Assembly (NCBI GenBank): GCA_013420905.1
Contig: JAAXNY010000006.1
Location: 1 to 64,000 of the forward strand
Reading direction: 5' to 3'
Source of the DNA: Collybia mongolica
Lineage: Eukaryota; Basidiomycota; Agaricomycetes; Agaricales; Clitocybaceae
Length of the DNA stretch: 64,000 nucleotides
Part shown: in pieces, positions 1 to 11,334 of the stretch
How the letters are laid out: each line of letters begins with the position of its first letter
Position numbering within the stretch: the stretch's first letter is position 1
Position numbers and translations under genes: made by a program
The notes under the pieces: generated by a model
The model's input: the letters and a program-made list of their open reading frames with translations, nothing else
What the model was told of the DNA's origin: nothing
Databases searched by the model: none

Positions 1-383
1 CGCTACTGGTCTACTAGTAGTCGATATGTTTCCTAAGGGCTCTGGGGTTCTAAATACTTGCCTTGGTCCTGAAGATCCAAAGGCTGGTTGTGAAGATCCT
101 CGTGTGCGCGCTCGCCTAGGAGGTGGTAACGACTCTGTTGCTCCAGCGTTTTGCGAATTTTTAGTCTGCCGCGTTTTTGTAGCTACTTGTCTTGCAAGTG
201 GCTGATTAGTTAGTCTGTTTGACGAGCTGGCTTGTGGGCGCGGCTCTTGAGACAGATTGACTAAACTTTCTCCGCTCTACTTCAATTTGTAGACGACGTT
301 ACTCGTCTTGGTATAATATTTTTCAAAGAAAGATGCTCTCTTTAGACTATTCAAAACTCTGAACCCTCGCGGTGGGCTCCAGA
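1..383. other. No gene seen; left flank of first LTR-like repeat
   Basis: I see no open frame of useful length, no protein family signature and no repeat shared with the rest of the window. The stretch has ordinary CpG content. It ends abruptly where the LTR-like repeat begins at 384. It could be the internal part of a larger retroelement extending left of the window, but no polypurine tract precedes the repeat. Confidence 0.4.
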
Positions 384-1602
384 TGAAAGGGGGCTCCTGG
401 GCTATGAGTGCGCTGATGCTATGAGATGTAATCCCTTACACACACACACACCAAACCTAACAATCAACACACTAACAGTAGGAATCGCCTGTTTTTGAGT
501 TCGGGTTCAAGTGCTTAGAAACACTAAGCTTTGAATAGTACTAGCCAAAGCCCTTTCCAATGATCTCTCGACGGGTTCGATTTAGACAAAAGCTTCAACA
601 CAGGTTCAAAAACCTGCTAGGTATATTTATAATATCTCTCGATCCAATAGACTGAGTACCAAGTGTACGTTCAATTATTAGTGATCCCAAGCGGATCTAT
701 AAGTCCAAGCGACTTATCAAACAATACAGTGCCAAATGCACTAAGGCCAAGTGCCTAGTAATTCCAACGGACAATACGGTACTAAGTTCCAAGTGAACTA
801 AGTTTCTTTAATTCTGTGGTTCTCCAATCAATTCCAATCAAGACACGTTGAAGCAATCTGATCCTTAATTCGGGCACGCAATAGTGTTTTAACAAATGTG
901 ATTTGTATACTCTATAGTCGCGCGAAGTGGGGGCAAGATTCCTTACCTTCGCGCTACTCATCTACAGTCTATTTATAATGTACAAACTAAATATCATATG
1001 GAATTGTAAATTTTACACGGAACCGCGCTCCCGCGCGCCAAGAATCTGTATTCAATACTGACGCGTCTACTACAACTTGGCGCGCGCGCCATGCGTGCCA
1101 ATTATGTTGTTTACTGGTTACTTATCAAATATTGAAAGAGCTGGCTAAACTCTTATCAAGTCCCGACCGCGCGCTCTGTTATTTAAAACAGCGCGGCACT
1201 GTCGTTTACTCCTCCTGATTGTCCCGGTTGCTATTCACGGGGTCCCGTCGCTTCCGGTAGTTAACACCAAGTACCCCTGACTAGGATCGGGTTGTGCAAG
1301 TCCCGAATTTACAATTACTTCTCCTATTAATGATGATCCCCGGACTAATGATATCATACTACAACGGTTACTTATGAACTAAGACACCGAGGTTGTAACC
1401 GGGCATGGTGAATAGGACTAATAATAGACCGTACTCATAGTCCTCTGTACTGATAGTGTATTATCCATTAGACCAGTTCACTCTGATTAGCCGTCTCGGA
1501 GCTCGACTCTAATCCTTTATTACCGCTTACTTGGTTATTAGAAATGACACTAATAGCCTTACTTGTTGACTTTATAAATGCAAACAATTTCGGGCCCTAT
1601 CA
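384..1602 (+). repeat. LTR-like repeat, copy 1
   Basis: It starts TGAAAGGGGGCTCC and ends GGGCCCTATCA, so it has the TG...CA ends of an LTR. It shares its full length with 6870-8086 (inverted) and 27430-28646. Near the start is a CA/AC microsatellite (about 438-453) whose length differs between copies. The ends were fixed with the third copy, where removing the repeat restores the LINE reading frame. Here the left flank is unrelated to the right flank, so this copy is either a true LTR attached to internal sequence or part of a rearrangement. Confidence 0.75.
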
Positions 1603-2411
1603 GCGCACATTGGGATGTGCGTCAAGCTGTCTTCAAAGCTACAGGTGGTGATGTAAAGAAGTGGTACTACTTCTTCCACCATGTAATGTGGGCTGACAGA
1701 ATTACTATACGGAAAGGGACGGGTTGCTCCCCCTATTTTATGATTACGGGCGCGCACCCAACCTTACCGTTAGATATTATTGAAGCCACTTGGTTAGTAA
1801 AGTTACCAGGAAAAATATTGACTACAGAGGAACTCATTGGGTTTAGAGCGCAGGCTCTAGCTAAGCACGTCCAGCATGTGGCCGATATGAGGAAACGTAT
1901 CAATATAGAAAAACGAAGGAGACTATTACAGTATGAGAAGGATCACAGTGCGACCATCAGAGACTATGATTTCAAACCAGGAAGTTTAGTACTAGTTAGA
2001 AATACTGAGGTCGAAAGTTCGCTCGATAAAAAGCTGAAGCCACGGTACCTGGGACCAATGATAGTCCTGAGACGAAACCGCGGGGGAGCCTATATTGTTT
2101 GCGAAATGGATGGATCGGTGTGGCAACATAAAGTGGGGGCGTTTAGGGTTATTCCCTATTTTGCTAGGAGTACAATTGAACTGCCGGATAATCTGCAAGA
2201 TCTAATAGACATCTCTAGCGAAACACTAAATGCTTTAGTGGAATCAAAAGATCCCGCTAATAGGCAAGTTTACAAGGAGCGTGACTATACTTTTGACAGA
2301 GTCCAATTGGATCAGTCCGATTCAGAGTCAAGCTCTAGTGAGAACACTGAGGAGGGGATAGCGCCGGCGCTACCACAAACTACTATGTCACACCGGAAGT
2401 TGCATAGGTGA
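1603..2411 (+). pseudogene. Ty3/gypsy integrase C-terminal remnant
   Basis: The open frame runs on from the repeat and from residue 10 reads as the end of a basidiomycete gypsy integrase: [11 protein letters not shown], then [17 protein letters not shown] and the LPLDIIEAT block. A GPY/SH3-like C-terminal module ([20 protein letters not shown]) and an acidic serine-rich tail follow. In an intact element this protein inserts retroelement cDNA into the genome. The join to the repeat lies just after where the third catalytic acidic residue would be, so the DDE core, reverse transcriptase, RNase H, protease and gag are all missing. It cannot be active alone. The stop is 67 bp from the stop of the next minus-strand gene. 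Confidence 0.85.
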
Positions 2412-2478
2412 TAAATCAGTATGGAAACAGAAGCAGTAAAGACAGTATAAGCAACTAAACTAAGTAGTAAGGACAGTG

Positions 2479-3790
2479 TTAAGCCGAGTAAAGACAGTAA
2501 TACAAAGGAGCGTGGGGAGGGACACCACCCCCCTCCAGAGCGGCCTCGTTCATTAGACCGTTGAGGCGAGTAACCTCGTCCATAGTGGCATCACGACGCT
2601 TCAATAAGAAGGACACTGTATGACTGATCTCCTCCAACTCAGCGCGGTAGTTTAAGAGCATCCTACCGAGGGCTTGCTTGGTGTGCAACATGGGATCGCC
2701 CGCGTCTGCAATCAAGCATGCCCGCGCTAAGACTACATCGTGCTCCTTGGAGGGACGGAAGTCAATAAAGACACGAGTATCTGATGCACAGTCGGTATAA
2801 ATTTAGAACCATCTATTATTAGAAAACGTACCCTCAGCAGATGCCTTTGGATCTTCATCCGGGGTGTCCTGCCTCGTACGCTTTTTGGGACAAAGAGTGC
2901 TGCCGCGATTGAGCTCGGAACGCTTACCGTCCTGTAGGAATAAGAAACAAAGTAATAGACAGAGCAAAAACAAGAATGGGTACCTTGATGGCAGCCTTTT
3001 CAGCCTTAGTCCTTTTGACACGGGGAACCTTAATGTTCTCCTTCTCCTTGCGGCTACGGGTGATTGGTCCTTCACTAAGGAGACGACTAGTCACTGATCC
3101 AGAGACAGCAGCACTAGCCGTACTGTAGCGCCGGAATCAATGACCATATTCTTGAGTAAAGAAGAGACGCCATTGAGTATGTCGCGCACTGACAGCGCGG
3201 TAGCTAAAAAGAAACATACCGAGTCAGTACCAGACATTTCAATGTCACCATCATATTCACCGCCAGCAATGACCTCGCCTGGAATAGTGGTACCATCCGC
3301 TTCACCACCAGTAGCAGGGACCTAGTACCAGAAAACCATAGTTAAAGAGCAGTACAGTACGAGATGAGGTAAAAAGCACGCACCGCGGTTTGAGACAGGT
3401 GCTCAGTGCGGAGCTTTTCACAGTGACGGTGAATAGCAGCAGTCAGAGTCACAATGTTACGGTAAACAGGCTCTTGAAGTAACTCGGGGTATACATGTTG
3501 TAGTCCCTGGAATGCCTTACGGACGCCAAAAATAACATTCTGCCAGGACCGCTCCGTCAAAACCAATTTGGACTCAGTCAGGAGTAGCTGTAAATTGTAA
3601 AAGTTGGTTACAAAAACAGCGTTTTAAAAAGTGTAATTGGTAAAAAGTGTACCGCGGTTTCGCCTAACTTCCGGACGCTGACCCTTTGTTCAACAAGGGT
3701 GTCCATCGATAAACAAGCTTGAAAGGTGTGCCACTGAGCTTGGACCATCTTGAAGTTCTCGATGTCTTGATAGTTGGGGGGGCTAGTCAT
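2479..3790 (-). CDS. Multi-exon hypothetical cargo gene B
   Basis: The chosen ATG is at 3790 (MTSPPNYQDIENFKMVQ). Exons are separated by about five short introns with clear GT...AG ends, for example an acceptor ending AATTTACAG near 3590 and a donor GTACCCATTC near 2990. The protein has a helical N-terminal half, an acidic stretch, a lysine/arginine-rich segment (KVPRVKRTKAEKAAIK) that could be a nuclear localisation signal, and a helical C-terminal region (about the last 100 residues, 2479-2780). I do not recognise the family. Codon use and CpG content are normal, unlike the decayed elements further right, so the gene may be young or under selection. One junction near 3100-3220 is uncertain. 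It lies between the integrase remnant and cargo gene A, on the same strand as A. Confidence 0.6.
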
Positions 3791-3887
3791 AATGATGCAG
3801 AGGAAATTGATTCTTCGAACCAGAACGTTGTAAAGAGAGTATAATAGAGTCGGGCGATGTCTTGGGACAAAAAGCACAGCCAGTGCC

Positions 3888-3896
3888 CTTTTTATA
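3888..3896 (-). promoter_or_regulatory. TATA box of cargo gene B
   Basis: On the minus strand the sequence reads GGTATAAAAAGGGC about 100 bp upstream of the ATG at 3790. That is a canonical TATA box at a plausible distance, supporting the chosen start. Confidence 0.55.
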
Positions 3897-4484
3897 CCTC
3901 TACGACTAGAGAAGTGCTACCCAGTCTCTCATTCGTTGCGCGCGTTCTATCCCCAGAAAAATCTATACATTTCAACTGAACAGGTCCGAGACGCGTGCCT
4001 AATTGAAATGCTGGGCCCAATTGAAAAAGGAGCTCCGTAAAAATTCATGTGGAGCGCGGCAGTGTCTGCATGACAACTGGGACAGTTGTTGTCAGTGTTG
4101 AGGGGGAGAGGGGTATAAGCAAAATCGATTTGGAAAAACCTACCAAGGTTACAAGGATTGAAATAGATTGTCTATAAAAAGTCAGTGATCACGCCACGGT
4201 CTTAATGATCGAGAGAATTGCACCAGAATTAAACTGTACTATTTATAACTTAAGTAGCCGGTGCAAGGGCGGAAGCTTTCTTATGAAGACAATAGAACAA
4301 CGGGTAAACCAATTGTATTGTTTAAAGTCCAGGGGACTGTATATAAGACATGTGTTGGACTTCAATTAAAAAAATTGAAGCCCAACGAAAGGCGGGGGAA
4401 TATGTAAGTAAAAAAAAAAAAGGGCACTAGGGCCCAGGGAAACACAGATATATATATAAAACATAGGGGGGGGGCGCGGCGCGG
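3897..4484. other. Intergenic DNA between cargo genes A and B
   Basis: There is no coding frame. Notable items are an A-run (about 4411-4421), a TA microsatellite (4449-4457) and a G-run (about 4467-4474) just beyond the stop of gene A. The stretch should contain the terminator of A and the upstream region of B. I see nothing else. Confidence 0.5.
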
Positions 4485-6417
4485 CTACTCCTCCTCGCTG
4501 TCAGGCACGGACGAAGAGGAACTTGACGACGAAGAACCGTCATCAACCTCTGCTTCTTCCTCCAAGGGCGGCCAAGGGAGGTTCTGGAAATCCGCGTAGA
4601 AGAGGAGAGCGCTCTCCGTGGCTGGCGTAGTCAGCAAGAGGTTTTGAAGGCCCTCCAGGCCTTCCTCCTCGTACAACTTACCGATGGTGCCAACTATGCG
4701 CGCCAACAAGGAGTTGCGCATTTCAAGCGCACGGTTAGCGGCCTGAATGACCTCCGCGGCAAGAGAGTCCGCGTCGCCTAGCTGAGCATAGGCTTCAGCA
4801 ACCGCTAGTAGAATAAGTAAAATCATTAGTAAACAAAAAGACAGAAAGAAAATGGCTTACTAGAAATGCCCGCACCAAGCATCGGCCCCAGATCCTCACG
4901 AAGCCTAGCGCGCTTCTGGGGAGTGAGGCTGAAGCTGCACTTCCCCTTCTTGGTGGTGGCGCATTCAACGCACGGTTTACCCCAACCGTTGAAGGTGCAC
5001 TCAATGTTGCCGCGGGTGGCGCACATCGTGCAAGGATAGCCCACCTAGTAAAAATGATCAGTAACAAGAAATAAAGTAGTAATAAACATACGGAAGAGCG
5101 CCGCGGCGCAAGGTCAGCCAGCAGGGAGGTAATAGGGGACTGTAGCGGCGTCAGCTCCCGGTTGGGAACCAGCGCGTGCTTGCGGCGTGTCGCCTGAGCC
5201 CTATCCCTAGAGCGGGTGGTCTTACGTGACCGACGAGGAGAAGGGGCCGTGGGAGGCAACAACTCCGCGAACCCCTCTTGAGCCAACTGGCGTGCGATCT
5301 CATCATCGAAGAGCCAAAGCTCAGGGACTTCAACCTTCACTGGCGGCTGCCCAGAGGACTAAGGAGATAAAGATGAGTAAACGTAAATGACTTCAGAAAG
5401 AGACATACCGGGCCTGCTTCCGAGGGACGCAGCGCGGAAGCACTGCCAGTCCCCTGGGCGCGCAACATGTCGGACTAGAATTTTGAAATCAAGTCAGCAA
5501 TAATGTGAAACTCGTAAAGTAAAGGATATACCTGGGGAACCGCACGGCCTTTTCCCTTGGACCCAGCATTACGCTTCCGCTTGAGGGGCTATTAAAATAA
5601 GTCAACCACCGAAGGAAAGTAATAAAAAGCAGTGATAAACGAACCGCAGGTACCAAGACCGGGGAGCGCGCGGCGGACCAATTGTCCCGGTACTGATGGT
5701 AACGGCGCGGCGCGCCAACCATGCGAGGCGGGACGAGGAAAGTATCTCGAAAGATACTGTCACCATTGTCGCGCTCGAAGCGCAACCCCACCTGGTCAAG
5801 GACTTGCTCCACAGTGGGAGCCTGGCCCTAAAAGAACAAGGTAGTCAGCTTGACAAGGGGAGGCAGAGTAAAGAAGTAAACAAGTTATTTACCAGAAGAA
5901 TGGAGTTGGCGCCCAGGTCAGTCGATATGACCGTACACCAGGATGACCACGAAGCCTCGCGCGCGTCAACTGGGATGCGCATCACTTGAAGGTGAAGCGC
6001 GCGCAGGAGGAGGATAGCCGGATATGGCAGCGAGAAACGCGCGCCACGGACCACGCCAGTGATGGCATCCTGAGACCAGTAAATAAGTAAAAGGAGTTAA
6101 CAAGTAAAAGATGGGCGTACGATGAGCATGGAGCAGTGATCGACAAAGTCGATCAAGTCATCAAGGTCAAGGGGACCTTGGTGGTCCATACGGGGCGCAA
6201 GCTCCTCGGCCATGATAATCCACCCTTGCTCCATAGCGACGAAGACGTCGCCCTCGGCATCTTCGAGGAGGTCCGAGAAGGAAGGGATCGGCTGGTCCAC
6301 ATAGACCATGGTGGGGGAACGGCCCTCAGTCGGCAGAATCGCGGCAGAAAGCGAGAGGGACAGCGTGGAAGGCGAGCGCAGAGCACGAGCCATGGCGGAA
6401 GTGGAAGTGGAAGACAT
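4485..6417 (-). CDS. Multi-exon cargo gene A with a Gal4-like six-cysteine cluster
   Basis: The ATG is at 6417 (MSSTSTSAMARALRSPS); the stop is at 4485. Eight exons can be read through seven introns of about 45-65 nt, for example intron 6120-6070 and one with donor GTATGTCTC near 5408. After a basic segment (KTTRSRDRAQATRRKHA) comes a cluster spaced C-x2-C-x7-C-x8-C-x2-C-x7-C (about 4930-5035). This is close to the fungal Zn(II)2Cys6 pattern, with 7 instead of 6 residues in the first loop. The C-terminus is helical and then strongly acidic (poly-Ser/Glu). The layout suggests a nuclear DNA-binding or regulatory protein, but that is inference from the cluster alone. The open frames and intact splice sites suggest a functional gene. 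It faces away from the integrase remnant and starts 450 bp inside the inverted repeat copy. Confidence 0.7.
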
Positions 6418-6869
6418 TTCTGTTTGAAAAGAGTTGGAGCGTTTGAGCAATGCAGATAGCAAAGAGATTTAGAAATGGGCTATAAAGTCCAAATTGTCTA
6501 AAACTTAGCAAGGACGCGAGCTTTTTAAAACGCACAACCCTGCATTGCGAAGCTCTGAAAGACAAACAGGAGTACCGATCTCTTGCTGAAGTGTCAGAAA
6601 CATAACGAGAAAAATGTCCAGATGACTGAAATATCTGTAAAGCGATGTCCGAATGTCAAGTACTCTCTCAGGAGACGTATATAGCTGTCACGATCCTGAT
6701 GGGAAGTAAAACCTCTGCGCTCGATCCCAACATCGCGCGCCTACCTGTCTAAAAGCGGAACCGTTGTAACCTTGTACTGAAAGATTAGACGCGTGCAGAC
6801 CCGAAGTATTGGACCAACATGCCGGCAAAGAGAGACTGAGGACAGTCTACATTTGTGGTATGGGGGAGA
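6418..6869. other. Upstream region of cargo gene A
   Basis: There is no coding frame of note. It lies between the gene A start and the end of the inverted LTR-like repeat, and should hold its 5' UTR and promoter. I see no convincing TATA box on the minus strand. The repeat itself, read in the same direction as gene A, could supply the promoter. Confidence 0.35.
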
Positions 6870-8086
6870 TGATAGGGCCCAAAATTGTTTGCACTTATAA
6901 AGTCGACAAGTAAGGCTATTAGTATCATTTCTAATAACCAAGTAAACGGTAATAAAGGATTAGAGTCGAGCTCCAAGACGGCTAATCAGAGTGAACTAGT
7001 CTAATGGATAATACACTATCAGTACAGAGGACTATGAGTACGGTCTATTATTAGTCCTATTCACCATGCCCGGTTACAACCTCGGTGTCTTAGTTCATAA
7101 GTAACCGTTGTAGTATGATATCATTAGTCCGGGGATCATCATTAATAGGAGAAGTAATTGTAAATTCGGGACTTGCACAACCCGATCCTAGTCAGGGGTA
7201 CTTGGTGTTAACTACCAGAAGCAACGGGACACCGTGAATAGCAACCGGGACAATCAGGAGGAGTAAATGACAGTGCCGCGCTGTTTTAAATAACAGAGCG
7301 CGCGGTCGTGACTTGATAAGAGTTTAGCCAGCTCTTTCAATATTTGATAAGTAACCAGTAAACGGCATAATTGGCACGCATGGCGTGCGCGCCAAGTTGT
7401 AGAGGACGCATCAGCATTGAATACAGATCCTTGGCGCGCGGGAGCGCGGTTCCGTGTAAAATTTACAATTCCGTATGATATTTAGTTTGTACATTATAAA
7501 TAGACTGTAGATGAGTAGTGCCAAGGTAAGGAATCTTGCCCCCACTTCGCGCAACTATAGAGTATACAAATCACATTTGTTAAAACACTATTGCGTGCCC
7601 GAATTAAGGATCAGATTGCTTCAACGTGTCTAGATTGGAATTGATTGAAGAACTACAGAATTAAAGAAACTTAGTTCACTTGGAACTTAGTACCGTATTG
7701 TCCGTTGGAATTACTAGGCACTTGGCCTTAGTGCACTTGGCACTGTATTGTTTGATAAGTCGCTTGGACTTATAGATCCGCTTGGGATCATTAATAATTG
7801 AACGTACACTTGGTACTCAGTCTATTGGATCGAGAGATATTATAAATATACCTAGCAGGTTTTTGAACCTGTGTTGAAGCTTTTGTCTAAATCGAACCTG
7901 TTGAGAGATCATTGGAAAGGGCTTTGGCTAGTACTATTCAAAGCTTAGTGCTTCTAAGCACTTGAACCCGAACTCAAAACAGGCGATTCCTACTGTTCGT
8001 GTGTTGATTGTTAGGTTTGGTGTGTGTGTGTGTGAGGGATTACATTACATAGCATCAGCGCACTTATAGCCAGGAGCCCCCTTTCA
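6870..8086 (-). repeat. LTR-like repeat, copy 2 (inverted)
   Basis: On the minus strand it starts TGAAAGGGGGCTCC at 8086 and ends CCCTATCA at 6870, matching copies 1 and 3 over about 1,217 bp with scattered substitutions and a different CA-repeat length. The left neighbour is the upstream region of gene A; the right neighbour is a LINE fragment with no gap. No target duplication is visible. Confidence 0.75.
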
Positions 8087-8772
8087 CCGCTCTTCCTGTC
8101 CAGCATTGGTCTGGGACAGGGCTCCGCCATGTCCCCTATCCTCTCTGCCCTATGCCTCGCACCCCTCCTCAAGGAATTTGAATGGAGGGTTTGCATAGCT
8201 TTGCTAATTTCCTACATGGATGATGGCACCATTATAGTGCAATTGGACATGTTCAAACAGAACCTTATTAAGCTCAAGGGAGCTTACAAAGTCATATTTG
8301 AGCTCACCCAGGTGATGGGTTTGGTACTCAAACACAGCAAGTCTGAGGGATTCCACTTCTCTCAAAAACATGGCAATATCAACCCTGACATTGACCTTGG
8401 CTACACCCCATATACTGGGAACACCCCCCTCCGCCCTGGCACCATTTGGCACTACCTTGGGTTCTTCTTTGACGGTCCCCTCACATTCAGAGAACACGTC
8501 AAGCAATACACAAACAAAGCCCTCACCTCTGTGAAGGCTATGCTCTCCCTCAGCAACTCCGTGCGCGGGCTTAGGCCCAAGCACAAGCGAATGCTTTACC
8601 AAGCCTGTGTTCTCCCCATTGCTACATATGGGAGCAGGCTCTGGATGTATGAAGGGGCCTGCATGGCAGGCCCCCTCGATAACCTCCGGAAGATGCAAAG
8701 GTGTGCTTGCCTTTGGATCACCAGTGCCTTCAAGACATCCCCAAACGGGGCTGGTGAGACCCTCGCAGGCAT
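8087..8772 (+). pseudogene. LINE reverse transcriptase fragment
   Basis: This is an open fragment of a LINE ORF2 homologous to 25996-26640. It covers the RT motif B region (GLGQGSAMSP), the catalytic YMDD box (YVDD in the longer copy) and the thumb region (LGFFFDGPLTF, LPIATYGSRLW). It keeps a 40-nt segment that the long LINE has lost, so it samples a less damaged copy of the same family. Both ends are abrupt: the left abuts LTR-like copy 2, and the right passes into a dispersed AT-rich repeat near 8771. It has no endonuclease, RNase H or poly-A tail. Confidence 0.85.
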
Positions 8773-9280
8773 TCAGCTAGTTTTGAAGGTCTGTGTGTTA
8801 TGCCAGGGGTGAACAAACATCTTATAACAACAATGACCCTGACCAAACATGACCCTTGTGGGAAATTATGCTAAGCATAGGAATAATCAACAACTACTAC
8901 TATATTTACCTGAAATACAAAGAGGATTGATTTCTCTATTTATTGACACATGTCACATGATCTATTCCACCACATAAGTATACGAAATACATGACGACAA
9001 TCTGAATGCTTATTTAGTGTCCATGATCCTGGGAAAAAGTTAGTTCTGATTGCTTTTGTGTTTTCTCCATAGCCAGGCAAGCTATGGCATTGGGTTTTGT
9101 GCACAGGCATTGCTTGTTTACTTTGTAATATTTTCCCATGGTCACATGACCTCCATAAACTATCGCCTACATTGTTTCTAGTCATTTACAACTTCCTGAA
9201 TGTGGAATGGACTTATTTCTCCTGAAAGAAATAAAGAATGAGTACCTACCACACAGTGTGTTGGCCCACTCCACCCAAGT
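8771..9280 (+). repeat. Dispersed AT-rich repeat, partial copy 1
   Basis: It matches 30170-30688 almost base for base, from ATTCAGCTAGTTTTGAAGG to the shared end CCACTCCACCCAAGT, and the first part also matches 10875-11126. It contains no coding frame. CpG is scarce. The family is not recognised. Confidence 0.7.
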
Positions 9281-10498
9281 CTGCAAACTGTACCTGTGGA
9301 TCATGCCATGGATCAGCTATCCACAGTTACTGGTTGATTTTAGTGCTGAACTGCAGATAACCGCAGATTTCAGTCAATCTGCTGCTCCTCCAGACTGCTC
9401 CCCCCCCTCTCATGGTTCTGCTTGTACAAAGCTTGTTACAATCTCATAACTAGTTCTATAATATGATGTGCATATACTTGGTTGTTATTGACACAAAAAT
9501 TTGTAAAAAGAAATACTATAAATGGTAAAAAGGGTGAGCTCACCAAGCTCAAAGCCCTGAGCATTGTTAGGCACATGCTTACATAAGGTTTGACGTCTCG
9601 CATAACAACAAACAATTTTCATTGATGGTAGATATTACCCATGATTTATTCTGCTCATTATTTGGGTGATAATATTCCAAATATTCTATAAAAATATCAA
9701 TAAGCCTGCAGTCCTGCAGGCATCTGTGGATTTATCTGCATCCGTATCTGGCAGATGGCTGATCTGCAGGTCGGATGACAGGCTGGATACAGATAGACCC
9801 ATGCTAGGACTTAGCTGCATTTAATAATATAAATTCGAGTTAATTGGTCTTTTTCTTGGGATATCTCAAGAATTAATTAATAACTGTCCACTGCATAATC
9901 ATGCTTATGTTTGTCAACTATGCTGTTAGCTCTAACAGCATAGTTGACAAACATAAGCATGATTACAAGAGGCTTCTTCTGCTTTGGGTCAAACTTTTCC
10001 CACAATACAAAACATTGCATATCTCAACAATGACAAAACCTATGGATGCACTTTAAATTGCTACTACTAGATATGGTGAGGGGCTACCCAATGTAGATAT
10101 TTATTGTATTTGTTTGTATACCTTCAAACATCATGATCAAAAGCAGCTCTCTCACTACAAGCATGTTACAAATGAATATCAAGTTTGTATATGACTTTGC
10201 CACACAGCTAGCCAAACAAACAATAACATCAAAGTTAAATCATTGCATATCTCAACAACAACAAGGCTTATGGATGTAATTTAAATTGCTAGTGTTAGAT
10301 TGTTAGATTTAGAATCATGTGACTTCTTGTCTCACATGCTCAATGCCACATCACTGAGCCACCTAGACTAGACTTTGCTTTACTGTTGCCAATACAACTG
10401 TTGTGGTCATTCTGGTGCTTCATCTGGACACTTCTGGAACTTCTCTCTTCTTTGGTCTTTCTCATTCTAACATGGATTATGAGTTCTTTAGTTTACTA
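9281..10498. other. AT-rich, CpG-poor non-coding DNA
   Basis: There is no supported gene. The segment near 9700-9800 is rich in CTGCAG/ATCTGC words in both orientations. Two diverged copies of a block containing AGCCAAACAAACAATAA and CATTGCATATCTCAACAA lie near 10000-10300; related blocks recur at 30780-31330. A long perfect hairpin (9896-9965) is listed separately. Confidence 0.5.
9896..9965. repeat. Perfect 34-bp inverted repeat with a 2-nt loop
   Basis: The arms 9896-9929 and 9932-9965 are exact reverse complements around the dinucleotide CT at 9930-9931. The left arm begins TAATCATGCTTATG and ends GCTGTTAG. No gene lies next to it. It could extrude as a cruciform or be a compact foldback element. 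Confidence 0.9.
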
Positions 10499-11126
10499 AA
10501 GATGAGTTCTTTATCAACCCAGTTTTTGGGCAGAAAGGTGATTCATTCATTCATTGATTCATATTTCAACACTGTGGGAAAATATTTCCATAATGGGTTT
10601 TTTCTTCTCTTATGGCTTTTTACAGCATTTCTCCACAAATACAAAGTATTGTGACATAATTTGCATGTATTTGGGATGCTTACATAATGCCTTTGATGAT
10701 GCCATCAAAATTATGCATATCTAATATTTCAAAGTGTCGTGTTTCAAAATTTATTTTGTGATTTTCTCTATAACCAGTAAAGCTATTAACTTTGTTTTTA
10801 TATGTTTGGAATGTACAAACATGGCTCTACAATTTCCTTGTTGAGCACATTTTTCCCATGGTCTATTTTGAGCAATGTCCAGATTCAGCTAGTTTTGAAG
10901 GTCTGTGTATTATACCAAAGATGAACAAACATCTTATAACAACAATGACCCTTACCAAACATGACCCTTGTGGGAAATTATGCTAAACATTGGAATAATC
11001 AACAACTACTACTATATTTACCTGAAATACAAAGAGGATTGAATTCTCTATTTATTGACATATGTCACATGATCTATTCCATCACATAAGCATACCAAAT
11101 ACATGAAAACAATGTGAATGCCCATT
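10499..11126 (+). repeat. Dispersed AT-rich repeat, copy 2
   Basis: It matches 29776-30420 from AAGATGAGTTCTTTATC onward. Similarity stops near 11126, where the 3' part found in the other copies is replaced by unrelated sequence. It is non-coding and CpG-poor. It lies just left of the Helitron, and the longest copy lies right of the LINE insertion. Confidence 0.7.
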
Positions 11127-11334
11127 CACTGCCCATTATCATAGAAAAAAAGTTGGTTCTGATGTTTTTTGTGTTTTTTTCTGTAGAGCCAACCAACTAA
11201 GACATTGATTTTGACTTAGAGGGCCAATGCTTGGAGTAGCAGGTACTCATCCTTTTTTTGGTAATGGGAATCAGAAGTCCATTTCACACAAGCTGACCAT
11301 CATAATTGTATTACAAGTTATTTTTATATAAATA

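Larger units (their letters stand above)
384..8086. mobile_element. Composite unit: inverted LTR-like repeats around an integrase remnant and two minus-strand genes
   Basis: The unit begins and ends with the same 1.22 kb repeat, in plus orientation at 384-1602 and inverted at 6870-8086. Between them lie a Ty3/gypsy integrase end (plus) and two multi-exon genes (minus), tail to tail with the integrase. No matching target-site duplication is seen at the outer ends: the 5 bp on the left are CCAGA and on the right CCGCT. So I cannot show that the whole moved as one piece. It may be a gypsy element with antisense cargo genes whose gag-pol was lost and whose 3' LTR was inverted, or two insertions that happen to flank ordinary genes. 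Confidence 0.5.

Noticed and set aside
384..8086. The composite as one DNA transposon with 1.2 kb inverted ends
   Set aside because: The flanking bases show no duplication, and the third copy behaves as a solo LTR, so the inverted pair is more likely the result of LTR insertions or rearrangement.
9896..9965. Helitron 3' terminal hairpin
   Set aside because: It is far longer than usual Helitron hairpins, lies about 1.4 kb beyond the coding remnant, and no CTRR end is found beside it in the right orientation.
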